Of a stretch of 64,000 nt of DNA, positions 37,501 through 52,500 are shown piece by piece. The stretch is taken from assembly GCA_003342895.1 (NCBI GenBank), contig PTFA01000020.1:4868605-4932604 (forward strand). The letters run 5' to 3'. Below the pieces are notes generated by a model that did not search any database, had not been told where the DNA came from, and worked only from the letters and a program-made list of their open reading frames with translations. The position numbers and the translations under genes are program-made. Position 1 is the first letter of the stretch. Every line of letters begins with the position of its first letter. The DNA comes from Casuarius casuarius (Eukaryota > Chordata > Aves > Casuariiformes > Casuariidae).

Positions 37501-40500
37501 TTATTCCTTCACAGAAGAAACAATCCACAACCACAACAGCACTCTCAAATGGCATTACACTGAGGAAAAGAGTGAGGAACCAGGACAGAGAAATGGTGGA
37601 TATTACACCCAAGTCCTGCATGCAGTCATAAAGCTGTGGAACATAATCTCGAGCCAACTCTTCAAAGACACCCTGATCCACCAGCGCTCCTGTTAAAAAT
37701 AAACAAGGTTGGATGCCCATTCATTTGGGAGCAACTGAACACACCGACATGTATTTAGGGGGAAAATATATAAATAAATATAGGAAAAATAATGTTCTAC
37801 ATGATGCTTACACACATTTTTCTCATTTTCAGATAAATAACAGATTGTATTCCACTACTGAGCTGTGCACCCAAACTAAACTCAGTAAGTTCCTTTCTGT
37901 TTTAATTACACACCTTATAAGAGCTAACAGTGTCAGTTTGCTCTGGGACCTACAGATGTTATGCAATGACTTAGTACTTGCTAGTACTAGCAGAAAAATA
38001 TTTCTCAGCATTACTTATTGGAGGAGGCCAGGGTGATTGCCTGACAGGGTTTGGATTTTTTCAAGAAAACCTCGAATTTGTGAAAGTGGCCTGTAGCAGC
38101 AGGGAAAGCTGAGTCTGCAGAACACTTACTATTAAGCGAGAGCAAGACAAACGTATCTGTGCCATAACATCCATGCATCTTAAGCATATCAGGAAGAAAC
38201 ATTTCTAGGACTGAATGAATAGTTCAAGCATTTGTGAGCCACAATAAAGGCAGTTTTCGGGATGAATTGAAGAGCCATTCACTTCTTTCACATACACAAG
38301 GAAACTGTCATCTGACAGCAATGACTTTCAGATACTGTTGCCCTTTCAAATCAGAGGTGAACAGACCCAGAGTCTTCTACTATAAATTGTCCAAGCTCCT
38401 TTTCCCACCTACCTTAAATAAATAACTGGATCCTCTAAAATTCAAAATCTAGCCTCCCATTTCTTTTGGATTTGTTTCACCCTGATTCAGCCCGCTTTAG
38501 AATTCTATCAAATCCTAAAGAGATAAAAAATCATTAACTATCACAATATCTGTTTAGGGAATTACTTCTGTGCTCCTGAGCAAACTGCCTCATCATGAGT
38601 GTTTGCAATTGTTTTTATGCCACGAATACATCTACATATATGCTTCTTTCAATACAAATCATACAAATTCATTTGGTTATTTTTCGTACTGTCATTTCAG
38701 AAAAAATCCCCATAACATACCAACAACTCTTGTGTTGTAGTAATCAGGTAGCATACGTTCACACAAAGCCACCAGCAACCAGAAAGCTTCCTCCTCTTTT
38801 GCATAAAGGAGGAGTACTGAGGTGACAATATTCATAGCCTAAAAGAAAGAAAAATATCAATCACTATACACCATTTCTTCAGTACCTAGTGCAATCAGTG
38901 GGCAGATAAGTGCTTGCTGTAGTTAGGAAACATACCCCCTCTCCAGCCCCCTACCTGTTCAAATATTTTCCTGCAAATACAGCAGGTAGTGTTTTACCAA
39001 AGCTTACAGTAAGGCTTAAGAAAACCTCAACTACTACTTTTTTTTTTTTTTTTTTTAATAAAAAAGAAAGATCAAGATTTCTTTGCATAATCAGGAGCCT
39101 ACTCGGGTCTGCAGGAGTCCAGTTTCACTGCTACAGCATACCAAAGCTCTCCCAGTAGGAACTCTAAGGGAATCTGGGTCTGATAGAGCCAAAACGCCTC
39201 CTGGAGCATTGAGGATAAGCGCTGCTGTACCACCCTTTGCAGCAGTCTGCGCTCCCTCATGCTTTCTGCTTGTATGAAAGGGCCCAGACAGAGCATCTGT
39301 GGGCCTAGGCAAATGTGTGTAATGGTATCAGTTATGAACAGCTAGAGCGTGGTGAAACAGAAGTTTCTCGTTGCTGCTCACTCTCCATGTCTGATTGTGC
39401 ACATGACAGATTTTTGTGACCTTTTTCCTCTCCATTTCAAATACCATAACGTTGTACAATGACCTCTGAATTGTTTGCTTAGGTCCCTGACTATACTTCT
39501 GTTTAAAGAAACGAAGTATTTTTATTCCATTTTCTTCTCAGTTTGACTCCTACAGAATTAGTTTCTCACTTCAGAATGTGATTCATCAACATTTTAAGAC
39601 TCCAACTTCAACTGGCAACTAAGGTTGCAACAGAAATTCAGAACAATATTATAATTTTGTAGAGATCTGTGCTATTCTGTTTTGTCTTGATTACCATGTA
39701 TGAAATACTTCAGTGCCTGAAATCTCACTGTAACTCTGAATCAGTGGTCTGTATGCCATGGACCAAGTCCCAAGGCTACTAACAATTACTGTGACAGCTT
39801 TAGCAAACAGAAACACAGTGTCTTTCGACTGTTCCTGAGCATCCTATTAAAAAAAAAAAATTTACTGGTGTTAATGCTTACTGTTACATCTCTAAGTAAT
39901 TTACGATAGAATTTTTTGCACTTTCATTTATTTTTCTTACATCTGGGAATCTTAACAGTCAGCCATTAATCAAGGTCTTAATGCTCATAAATTCAAGTTT
40001 CCTTTTCATAATAATAGGTAAGAAGCTAGAAAAAGGCTCAGGAAATTGCTCAAAGCTACATAGCAAGTGAGCATGATTTGGGACCAGAAGCCAGACTTGA
40101 ATCACAGGCATGAAGACTCTAAAAACATGCACTGCTCAGCATTAACTATAACTGCGTATGGTTATCGTACAGAGTAGTAAGATACCTTTTAGGGTTTTTT
40201 TTTTTTTTTTTTTTNTTTTTTGCATGATTGAATTGCATCATTGAAAAAAAGTAAGGAGGTTCAAGGATTTTTATATAATGAATATATATGAACAGGTAGA
40301 TGAAAATTTAAGCATGAACAATTAGTGAGCTCTTTTCTGCTCAAGAGAATTGCATCCTTTCTTCAGGGTTCATTTGTCATTTTTGTTAGATGCATTTTAG
40401 GAGAGCTCTGTTGTCATCCTCTGTCCAGCCTCTAGATTTATGGGCACAAAATGCGCTTACAGAAAACTATGCACATCTCTCCATATCTACTGCCAATACT

Positions 40501-43500
40501 TCTATTAGCATAGGTCTTTGTGTCAAATCCCATTGACCTCAGCATTACTGTAATGCTGCAGCACTGAGGCTTTCCTTTACATGAGTATGCACACCTGAAT
40601 GTACTTTACATAGCCAAATACTCAAATATACATGACTGAAGAACTAGCAGTATGAGGCAAGAACTGCAATTCCGGACCTTGAAGTTTTTCCAAGGGATTT
40701 GAATTACCTGACAATATCCTATGTTTGGATTTCTAAAAGCGTAAGCTGTCAACACTCTCCTCAGAGCAGCAATACCCATCTCATTCTGGAAGGCAGGGTG
40801 TTCTGGGAGGGAGCGATGCAGATCCCTCTCTATCTCTTCTGTAGCAAGGTTATACTTCCCCATCGATTTCTCCACTAGGTCCTCATAATAGCCAGGGTGA
40901 GTGGCCATTTCATTAATGGCTCCTGGGAGTTGGAGAACAGCATCAAAACCGTGAGAAAAAGCTACAGTTAGCAGATGTAATAGTTCAACATGATTTTCTT
41001 CTGTTGCCCTTGTATCTTGATCGTCAGTTTTAAAACCCAGTAAGCAGTCTGCAAACAAATATAGCTTAGGTGATTAAAGTATCATCCCTTTTGTCTGCTC
41101 TTCTAGAAGCATTTTATAATGAAATTTTACAAAATAATGAAAATAAAGGCTCTCTCTTTCAGTCAGAATGAAACAGGAAGCATGAAGAAGAAAACAGCAG
41201 GCCCCATAGTGTTTCTCTGCAGACTGGGAATCAATGTCAACAGGGCCAGTGACAGCATATCTGCCTACCCCATGTTCCTTGTTCTCAAAGGCACATCTAC
41301 ACCAGCACCTAATGTGGACCAGGGCAACAGGCTTTGGGACATCTTTGCCTGTACTGTTTGACTGTAGGCATGCCCCCTGGCACAGCTTTGACCCGCGCCA
41401 ACCAGCACCCTCCTGGATAATGCCTGTGCATAGGCATTTAGGTGCCAGAGACCAGAGACTGCTCCCCATACACAGCCTGCATGAGATGGCTTGTCCAGGA
41501 GGGGAGGAAAGTTTAGTGGTCTGCATATGAGCTCGCCTGTGTCACCTTTCTTCAGCACCAGGGAACAAGTCCTGGCCCTGGTTAGCCTCCTAGTACAGAC
41601 ACAGCCACATAGATTGCGATCAGCCACCTCTCTTTGTGGGTAGCAGTTCTAAGGGAATTTTCATTTCCAGGGAAGTTTTAAGGTCACCAGCAAAATCTCA
41701 AAGCAACCCTGTGAGTGTGCAATAGCATCCCCATTCTAAAGACAGGTTAAGTGCTCTGCCCAATATGACAGAAAGAGTCATTGGCAGAAGCAGGAATAGA
41801 GCTCAGGAGTTCCCATCTCTTACTTTGGGCTGAGATATTGTACTTTCTGCAATCAAGCATATCTACTCCCTCCTCAGGGCAAGCAGCTTTCTCAGAGCAT
41901 GCCTTTAGTTATCCAGGATAATCAAACCCACAGTCAGCTGCAGAGAGATCTCATGATGCCATGTGACTGCACAGTCGCAAAGGAAATCAAGTGTCAGCAA
42001 GCACAAAGCAACGCAGATTGAAAAAAACACCACTAATTACACATACACAGTGAAAATTGGTCCAAACTAGCTATTAAGCAAGCACAGGACAGATCTGGGC
42101 ATCCCTGTGTATATTTTCTGAAAACATTTGTTTAATGTTCAGCAGCAAAGAGAGGTACAAGGTTAAGCATTATCAGGGAAGAAACTGACAACAAAACAGA
42201 AAGCAGCATTTTGCCGTCATATAAAGTCCATATCAAATGCTGCAGGTAGCTGTGGTCACTATCTCAGGAAGGGACAGAACTAGCGAGGACATAGAGAAAG
42301 GCAAAAAGTATGAAGAAAGCCAGAGGTATGGAATGATTTCAATGTAAGTAGTAATAAAATGAATAAAATTCCTCAACTTTGAGAAAAGGCGTGAGGGGAC
42401 ACAGATCTAGAGAATCTTCAGTGGCACAGAGAAGATGGACAGGAGAATGTTTTCTCTTTTTTTTTCCCCCCCACATTCTAGGGGCACATAATAAAATGAT
42501 ACAAAAGCATGTTTAAACAAACAAACAAAAAAAACCAAAACAACAAAGATGCTGTTTCCGTGCAACACCATTAAATTTTAGAATCCCTTGCAACAACTTG
42601 CTGTAAAGGCCAAAAGCATAACTGTATTCAAAAATGATTAAACAGATGGAAAGTTGGTGGCTGCTGAACACATTTGAGATGCAACTTTATGTTTAGGAGC
42701 CCCTTAGACTGCTGACTTCTGGTAACAGGAGTACATGTTCTGCCTTTTTATGTTTTTCACTGATTATGTAAGCCTGTTTCAGAAAGGATACTACTGGTCT
42801 AGGTAGAACTCTGGCCTAAACCAGTCTGGCGCCTGCTAAGAATCAGAGCCTTACCTGCTCCAAATACTTTTTGGATGCTTATTATCTGCACTTTTTAACA
42901 CCTCTGAAATCCTCTCTCCCCTCATGCTTTTGCTTATATCCCACAGTCATGGTCTAAATGAGTACCTACCTGAAAGTAGTAACCAAAGTTCCCCCCTCAT
43001 GCTTTCTGGAATGCCCTTCAGCACAAGGTCTCTAGTTTTTTCTGTACGATACATACAGACTCCTTGGCCATATTCAGCAAAGTGAATCTTCCAGGCCTGT
43101 TCCTTCAAAAACTCTTTAGCCTAAGAACAAAGAAAGAAATGCATAAAGATGTAGCTTATCTTCCTAACACTCTGCCCCACTGAGATGTTAAGTGCTAAAA
43201 GTCTGCAATTTTTTTTTTTAACTTTCCAAGGCAGCAAGAAATAATTTGGCTACAGTCCCATTCTCTTAACAGCCTTCTTCCTCCCACATCTTTGTTTCTT
43301 TGCTTGTGAATGTGGAGAAGTTGTACTGATAAAAGAACAGCATGTTTAACGCTTTATTTTTATGAAAAATACTGCCTCTTAACTGTCCGTGGCAGGATAA
43401 AACTCCTGTGTCAGCAACAGGTTTTCTAAAGAAAACAAAGTTAACAACTTTTCCAGTCAGGCACAGCACTTTGAGACATATTACCAGCTTGGGGTTGAAC

Positions 43501-46500
43501 TCCTCAGGTGACCTCCGCCGATACATCGTCATTAAAGCTTGAGTTGCTGTTGGAATGCCATTGCCATTAAGATTAAACTGTCGCTCTCCATCAGACTCAG
43601 AGCTGAGGCTTTTATGAGGGCTGGCAGAAATTAGGCTATTTGGCCTTGTAAACACCTGCAGAACCAGTCACAAGCAATTTAGGTATGGGGCCGATGAGGA
43701 CTTTGGACTTTCTAATTCACTGCATCAAAGTAGTTATACTGCAACAGCTAACCCAAACTGAGCAAATTAAATCACTACGGCACAATCCCAGAGCGAGCAT
43801 ATGGCAGCAGAAATTGAACAGGTATAAAATAATTAAACTGTTTCCAGTTTCTCAATGTCTTCCCCCACTCACCCTCCTCAGGAAAACCCCAGATCTTGTA
43901 ATTAGAATTGCTATGGTAGTGTTAACTTTAAGAAGCTCTGCACTATTAAACTTCCTTCTTTGGTCTCCTGTCAACATTGCAGGACTGCTGGCTGCCCAGG
44001 TGGCTCCTCGACTGTCCAGAATGTAAGACTCACACATATATGTGGGGGTGTGTGTGGGAGGGTGTGTACACACCCCTGCATAGAAAAATATTTCGGACAG
44101 AGATAATTTTCTGGCTTTTCAGCTTTGAAAAGTCTTATCATGGTAAGATCTCTTATGGCACTTCACACCAAATGCCTAAAGTTGAAAATACCCTACACTA
44201 GTCATGCACAGCTACATATGTAGTCATATTACTAAATGTAAAAATAATGCTTCCAATTAATAATTTTAATTAATTTTTATAATTCAGAATGTAGAATAAA
44301 GATTAACGTAGGGTAAGAGGTGAGACATCAAATTTCAGCCTTATATATGAATGCATGCATGTGCACACGGGTACACAGTTACAATGACACATGTATTATA
44401 ACCTACTACCAACAAAGCAAGTCAGAAACTGACTTAAGATTTACATGGCAAGCAGAGCTGGGATACTTCGTACAATACTAAGGTAAGACTTAGTACTGAT
44501 TTGGAATGTGATCTCTACCTACATAAAACCAAAATGATAAACCAAAAAATCCCTTTCTGCTTTGAGAACTGACCTGCTAAACTTGGCTTGATTCCAATGA
44601 GGTTGTGTCATGAAGTACTTAGATTTCATACATAAAACCTAAAAGTTCACTGGATGCCTTGATATTTGATGTGCCTGTCATAAGTTTACCTAATCACATC
44701 TTTTAAACACTATTTACTTTGCCTAGGTAAATATGAGAGTGTCTCAAAATAGGGCCATCTGATGTCCAGGACAGAGGATTTTCTTTTTGTTGTTAAAATT
44801 TTGTGAAGTTCAGTAGCAGTGCACATGCAGCCTCGAACTTGCTCAGNTCAGAAATCCTTCTCTGAAGGATCAAGTATCAGATTTATCAGTTAGAGACTTG
44901 CATAAAAAGTGTTTTGTACAGCAACTGACAATTTCTTCAAGATACTAAAATCTCTCAATTATATTTTGACTTTGACAAGTCAATGAGTATTAAAAATTCC
45001 GTCAATCAGATAGTTAAGTACGACACTTCCCAACGACATCTACTGAAATTTCAGAATGTGGCAGCAGGAGTTAGAGTAGCTCTTCCACAGCAATTGTAAT
45101 TTCTTACATATAAACCCCCCCCCCCCCAAAAAAAAGAAAAAATCCCAATCATAATATTTTAACTCTTCAGCTTAGGGCAGCTGGAGGCATTAACACAAAC
45201 GAGGTAAGGATTCTGTGTACAAAGTCTTCGTCTTATAAAAATTTATTTAAGGGTTTTTTTGTGGTTTATCTCCTCCCCCCAGTTAAAATTCACTTCTTCA
45301 TGTAAATGATTCATTTCTTCCACATACCTCATCATCTGAGCTGATATAGCTTCCAGAAATATCTTTTTCCAAGTATATTTTTGAAGTGGTTTGTTGCAGA
45401 AAATCTGAAATCCTCTGTACAAGAAAGTCTCTGTCTTTCAAGTTGGCAAAGAGGAACGTCATTCTGTTTTTAGTGCTGATGGATAATGGGCTGGGCAACA
45501 CACTGGAGCTGTCTGCCTTTTCCACTATTGTCACCTAGGGAGAAACAGTAGCCGCAGGTCAAGGTCTGCGGCTAATCAAGTTGCTTGGTCTTAGGAACCA
45601 TTTTAGTAGAATAAACCTATGCCCCTTCTTCCCTTCTACAGAATCATTATGGGCATCCTTCTGCTGGAAAACAATGTATGAATTCAAGGACTCACAACTC
45701 TGAAATACGAAGACTGTCATCCCCCTACAGTGGGCTCCTGTACCTTCTCTAGCAAAATATTCTTTGCACTGCTTAGTTTATTTCCTCAAGCCTTATTTTA
45801 AAAGAGTTTTTAAGACAACAGAACTTTTTCTGTAGGATGTAATTTTCTGAGCTTTTTCTCAAAAAACTCAAAAGCCTCAAGACCTCAAAAACCCCCAAAT
45901 CCCTCGCTAGGTCCCCAAAACTGGTACAGGCTGTGTCACCAGAGGGTTTTTTTGCTTACTCTTCATTACTAAGATATACAAAAAAGCTTTTTTTGCTAAA
46001 ACATCTGTTCTACTATGTTAGAGCTGCATTCCTTGCAGTAATAACCATTATCAACCTGTATTTTCATGATATACAGAAGCCTGCAACTAATGGAAACTAT
46101 TCCCACATCTTTCCTTACAAAGGAAAACAGCTAACCCTCTAACACAGAGGTTTCTGTGTGGCCTTCAATTGTAAGCGAGGTGGTCACTAATCTAACTGAA
46201 CTCCAACCTGCAAACAGTACTCAGACCACAATCTTCTGAGTACAGGCCACTAATTCACCAAGTTTTTGGGAAAGTGTATTAACATAAAGAAATCTTACAG
46301 ATAAGTCATACACTGTAGATGAATTATATACCAGCTACAAGCATGTTCTAAGCATTACTAATTACTAGCCTTAAAAACAAATCAATCAAGTTTGTACAGC
46401 TAGTACAATAAACAAAACACACAGCATAAGTTAAGTGCTTTTAACCACTGCTTTTATGGCTTTAAACAGAATCTCCTAGGTAATAAAAACTGTGTTAGTG

Positions 46501-49500
46501 TCTTCAGGATAAAAGAGGGCACATTTCAGTTTACCAAGACTTTTTTTTTTTTTAAACTAGAGATCAATGGTGAGCCATTAATGCTATAATACTAACACTT
46601 CAAAAGCTAAAAGAATAAGATAACTGTTTTTCACATAGCATTTCCTCTAAAGATGTATTTAAAGACCACAACACACAGCTTGGGTGCTAATCACTTCTCT
46701 TCCTCTATCCTGCCAACTTCCTTTTATTTTTCCATTAACTACAAATCCATCAGCTCTTTGTTAATTTAAAAGAGCCTCACTAACAGCATATTCAAATTAG
46801 CTAAAAAGTGTGCCTATGTTATTTTTCTGTGCCACTTAAGAGCTGAGCATAATCAGCACGCAGGAAAGAAATTATAAAGGCATAGGACAGATATATTATA
46901 GCAAGCATGCTGTGCCATCACAGGAGGCAAAACCCACTTCCCATTCAAGCAGAGACACACACATAACTGAAGTGCCAATCTTGGAGACTGGGGCTTCTGG
47001 ATGCAGGGCACTCAGTCATAAAAAATCTGCCTTTCTGATCATCACTACTGAATCGATGCTTTATTTTTGCCTGTCTGTCAAAACATCTCTAGGATATCTA
47101 CAGAACTCTGGAATTCAGGTCTAATCCAAAGCTTGAAGTAAACAGAAAGCCTCCCCCTAAGTATTAAGGGTACTGATCTGTTGTTCAATGGGTTAGTACT
47201 ATCCAGTTTGTCACTGTTTTCCTTGCTGGTGCAGAGACCTCATCTGTTCACACAAAGAACACTTACAAAATACTTATTCCTTCAGCTAGTTCTTTCTCGC
47301 AAAAGCTAGGAGCTGATTTGAATCCCATGCTGCTACAGCTGTGGTTATCAAAAGCAATTGCTGAATCTGCATCCAGGAAAAGAGATCCTGTTAAATGCAG
47401 ACTTTATTCCTTTTCTCCTCTACCACTTAACTTCACTGGGAGGATTGTTGTTCCCTTGGAATACCAGAAAGACAGCAGAGCTGGAATTGAATGTCTCCTC
47501 TCAAATAACCAAGGTCATTGCATTCAAACAAGCAACTTTTTTTTTTTTTTTTTTAAAACTCTTAACAATTTTGGGTGGGGGTGAAGGGATGAGAGCCTTA
47601 AAGTATTCCATCGTTCTTCAGATGAGACCTTTTCAGGTAAGTCAATCTGTCCCTGGTTACATAAAGTTTTGCTACTATTTCTAAGATATACTTTATACAT
47701 TTTCTATCAACCCGCAAAGCAAGTCAGTCATACAAAGTCTCCCCAATAAAATTATTTTTTCATTGTATCAAACTTAAATTCTTTTTATAGAACATGTAAT
47801 TTAAATTTTATGACACCAGCTTTAAAAAGGACAAAACACCAATTTATAAAACTGCTGACATAAACTAACAATCATTTATTCCTGTATGTGAAAAATATTT
47901 GTCTATGTGAAGGGACAATTCAGTGCATTAGCACTGTGGATCTTTTTACATCTGTCAAAAGCCCATCTTCTCTGACAGATTCTTTAATAGAAGTTCCATT
48001 GATCAGTCTAGGAAGTCTTACCTTCCATCCCTATAAGGCATAAGAAAAAAAAACAAAAACCCATACTGTGGGGCTGTAAATTAGGATATAGATTATGGGA
48101 GATTAAGGGCTCATAAAGGTTGTAAAAATTGACAGGGAAAACTCACTGCGAATTTTTGTAGTAGGTACTTAAAACTAAGATACATAGTCATTAAATATCA
48201 CTTAGAACATGTCAGAGTGATACACTCACAGGAGATCAGAGGGATGAAAAGAGCTTTTCATCAGTAATGAAAAAAACAAAGCTAGGATTCAGTTTACAAT
48301 AGGATATACTTCATTTTTCTTTTGCCATATCAATCTGCATATACAATATTTACCTCTCGAAGAGGGATAATAAGGCTGCACAAGTTCTCTTCCTTACTAG
48401 TAAAGCAAATGTAGTTTGTAGAAACAAACATCTGACCCAAAATGTGCATTTTGTTGAATGGAGTCCACAGAGTACAGTCTGTGTGTCCATCTAATTTCTC
48501 ATCCTTGGGAAGTCGGAACAATGCACGGTATCTCTCGCTTTTTGCTCTGGCATCAAGATCCCTAAAAACAAAACAAAAAAAAGATAGCTGTTCCTTTTTT
48601 AAAAAGACACATAATACATTTTAAGATATATTTCATTAAATCATTTCATACAAATCATTGCAATTAACACACAGCAGTTACATACTCATACGCAGTTAAG
48701 CGCAGCAAAACAGTGGATGTAGTTTGCTCAGAGGGGCTGTATAATCTCCCTTGCTGGAAGATTCTGAGACCACATGAAAGAAATATTTGCCGTGAATGAC
48801 TTAGGTACGACGATCCTGACTTCTCAGAGGGAACAAATTAGGTGATCTTTTGGCATTCAGCTCAGTGAATCCATTTATTACCTAATGACGCATAAGCCAG
48901 AGTAATATTATGACAAAAACATTTCTTTGAGGCTGATTTAGTAATGTGATGGAATCATTATGTCTAGAGTTTGTTAATAATTTCAAGATTTAGTCTTGCT
49001 AATGTATTCAGTGTGAAACACTAAGAAGTAATGGGTTTGTACTATGAAATAGTTAGGAAGACAAACCTAAGTGATATAATGCATGTCAGATGTCACTAAG
49101 TAATGAGAAATAAAAAAAAGTGCTGGTCACAATTCTCTATGTTTCACTAACATGAGCAGCACACAAAATTAACAAGGAGCTGTTCAATTGCTGTATAATA
49201 TCAATAGAGATGATCAGAAATATTTTCCAGACTGTATATCCCCTCTTACAATTTTACTTTCTTTTATTTTTTTGTAGCTCTGCTACTTACAGTAAGTTCT
49301 GGATAGAATTCTTTATCCATATCCATAGTCTTTTTTTTAATTCCAGCTATAGGGCCAAATATGTATGTAGGCATGTTTAAGTTGCTTTATAACCCTTGGT
49401 AACATAAAGGGGCTTTACAACAGATGTCTAATACAGCCAGTATCAAGAGATGCATAAAGGAGCTTTGGAACAAATGAGAATTTGGCTCAAACATTTCTTT

Positions 49501-52500
49501 CATTTTTGTAATGTGTCCTTATTGGCTATTTCTCTTTTCTATTTCAACAAGAGACCAAATAATTATATCTAAATAATTCTCCACCTTTTGCCACCATCAT
49601 TCCTTTTGAAGGACCAGTAAATGGCAGCATCGTTAGAAAACTTCTAGATAAAATGCTGTAGTCAAGAGGATTGAGGAGAAGCGAATGACTAAGAGCCAAT
49701 ACTACTTACCGTTTCAGGGCAGATACTTTTTTGGGAGATTTCTTTTTCAGTTTGGGTAATGACCTGTCTTGTTCAAATCCTTCATTGTCCAAGAGCTGTC
49801 GCATAGCTATGTTGGCAAGCTGTTCCATTAATTTAAATGTCTCACTGATATTGAGGAACACGGAGAAGAAATGTTCACTTGACCTTGTGCTCACTTTGAT
49901 CATATCAGGAAAGAGCAGTGTAGCATTCTTCTCAAGCTGAGTGATATCAACCCAGCGAATAACTAACTTTGCTGAATAGAAGCAAACAGAAAAGATTTAG
50001 TGCAAAAAATCATCATATTCAAAAACAGTTGTCTTCCATTTTATATAAAATGTATTCAGATGGGATTTTCTTGCATCTTGAAAAGCTGGGAGGACAACAT
50101 GAACAGACTCAGCCTGTTAAAAAAACAAAAACAAAAACACACACACACACGAAAACAAACACCCCCCCNCACACACTATAATTACCTGACAAACAGTTCT
50201 TATCGCTTGACAGGGACAAAAGTGTTTAAATATAAATTTACTTCTATACGGAATACCACACATAAGCATTACAAAGGCTAGGCAGGCTAAAATAATCTAT
50301 CATTGTCACCGCACCCGCCCAGACTCTGAGGTCCTCTCCCCTTACAGAAGCAAGGAAATGTAGTCTGGACACACCAAACAGGCTTCTGACTACTGCCCAA
50401 CAGCTAAAACAGTGCAGTTAACTGCTTCACAGTGTATTTATTAGTAGATTTGGAAAAGTCCTTAATTTAATCATAATATAGCATGCTATTTCACTAACAA
50501 AAATAAAAGAGGAATTTGAGGAACTAGACAAAAAATCATAAAAGAGTTTATGTATGCTAAACCAGCTGATGCATTTAATCCTACAGCTATATATCTAGTC
50601 AGTCTCTCCTGCTATGGAAATTGCTCCACCAAATGTTGGCCCATTTTTCCAAAATCAGTGTTAGTCTGCTTTATTTTAGAATTTAGAACTTCAGATATTT
50701 CATGGGCATCCAACTGGCCTTGCTTTTATTATCGCAGAAATATCACATTCAGTTTTTGGGGGAGAAAACTATAGAGCTTTTCTTTAGTGTCACAGTGTAC
50801 AACTGCAAGCATTTAGGAATCCTTCTAGCAATACTAAGGCACAACCAGGATACCACACGGTATTCAAAGAACATCTTGCATGGAGGTTTGAAATAAGTAT
50901 TTCTCCTACATGCATCTGCACTTGCCAGCAAAGTGGCTGAAGCTGAAGGATTTGTACAGGTTATCCCAGGATCCTCTGCTGTATGATTTTTATACATTAA
51001 AACATCACATTACAAAACGCCACAGCAATGCCAGATCCTTGGTTTTTCTTTCCACATCGTTACAGTAGGTTAGGATACTGGTTTTTAAAACAGAGACTAA
51101 ATTTACTCTTTTTTTAATGCAGAAAACAACTATTCTCTTAGTCTACATAGCTAAACAGAAAGACTTGAGCATGATCTATTGCCCAAAATCAAGTAGTGCA
51201 GATTGGCTCACCTCCTACACTGCTCTGAACGAGCTCCCTTCAGGGCAGAACGGTTGCATCCACACTATATAGCACTTGATCCTGGGTCTCCTTTGAGCCC
51301 TTTGTGATTCTCTGGTGTGGTACAAGAGTGGGGCATCTCAGGTTGCAATGCCCGCCTGGGTAGTACTGGGGAATTGTATAAGAGCAGAGGGAGCCAAAAT
51401 TGGTGTGATCTCATGCCTATTTCCTTTTGTACATAGTCCTTGAAGTGAACACCACCTCTAAACCACAGCTGGGTATTTTTTTTTTGCAGAGAGCTAGTTC
51501 ACAAAATCCAAAACAAGCCAGGGAGCAAGTGTAGAATTAAGCAGTGTAAACAATCAGGGAATTGATCCCTACTCCAATTTTACTCAGCAGTGTCTTTGTA
51601 CCTTCAGCATCCAGCAAGAAAACAGTAACAAACTGCAGAAGATTTCCTAACAATTTTTAGGTGCATAGACCATCATTCCACCGTTATACATACCTTCCCT
51701 TCCCATGAGGAAAGAATAAAAGCAAAGGTGATTAATGCTGAGATACATCCAGCCCTGACGGGGAACTTTCCCCTTCCAGTAACTGCAGGAGTAATAATTC
51801 ACTAGTTTTTCTTCTTCTGGCATCCCAAATAGCTTGTGAAACTTCACTATGGCTTCCTTAAATTTTTCTGTATCATCATCCTCCTTGATGCCATTGATTT
51901 TGTTGTACTCAGCGATGATGCCCTAGCAGGCAGTAAAGGAAGTACATAGCATGTTAGCCACCAGAGTAATAGATATCCTTATTGCCATTGCTCTCTGGAT
52001 GCAAAGGCCACAAGTTACTGTGGTGTCAAGAAAGTCTTCTTTGTTCCATGTTTTTCTACTCATTCTTTTGCTTACACAGTTACTCACTTTTATTGAAGGC
52101 TGTCTTTCTGATGACTTTGCTTCTTACCATGTCTATGTCATGAGTAACCAAGCACCAACCACTCAGCTGCTTTGCCAGCATCTTGTTTTAAACTAACAAG
52201 CCTATCTCAAATATCCCTAACTACTCTATAAGGCATCTAAGACCTGTGAGTTTTCCCCCTCCCAGGTAAGATGCTTCTTGAGAAAACCAGGATAGGATTT
52301 CACTAGAACATTTTCTTCTAAGAAGAAGGAAAAAGTCAAAGAAAAAAGAATCTATTACTTATTAAGGAAAAGAAAAAAAACAACCTATGACCCTTCTTAA
52401 TGGGTCCTGAACAAAATAGAAGCAAGAGAAACAGAACTATCTTCTATTCAATTAACCAACAGAATGGAAAAAGCATTCATACTTTCAGGTGCAGAAGAGC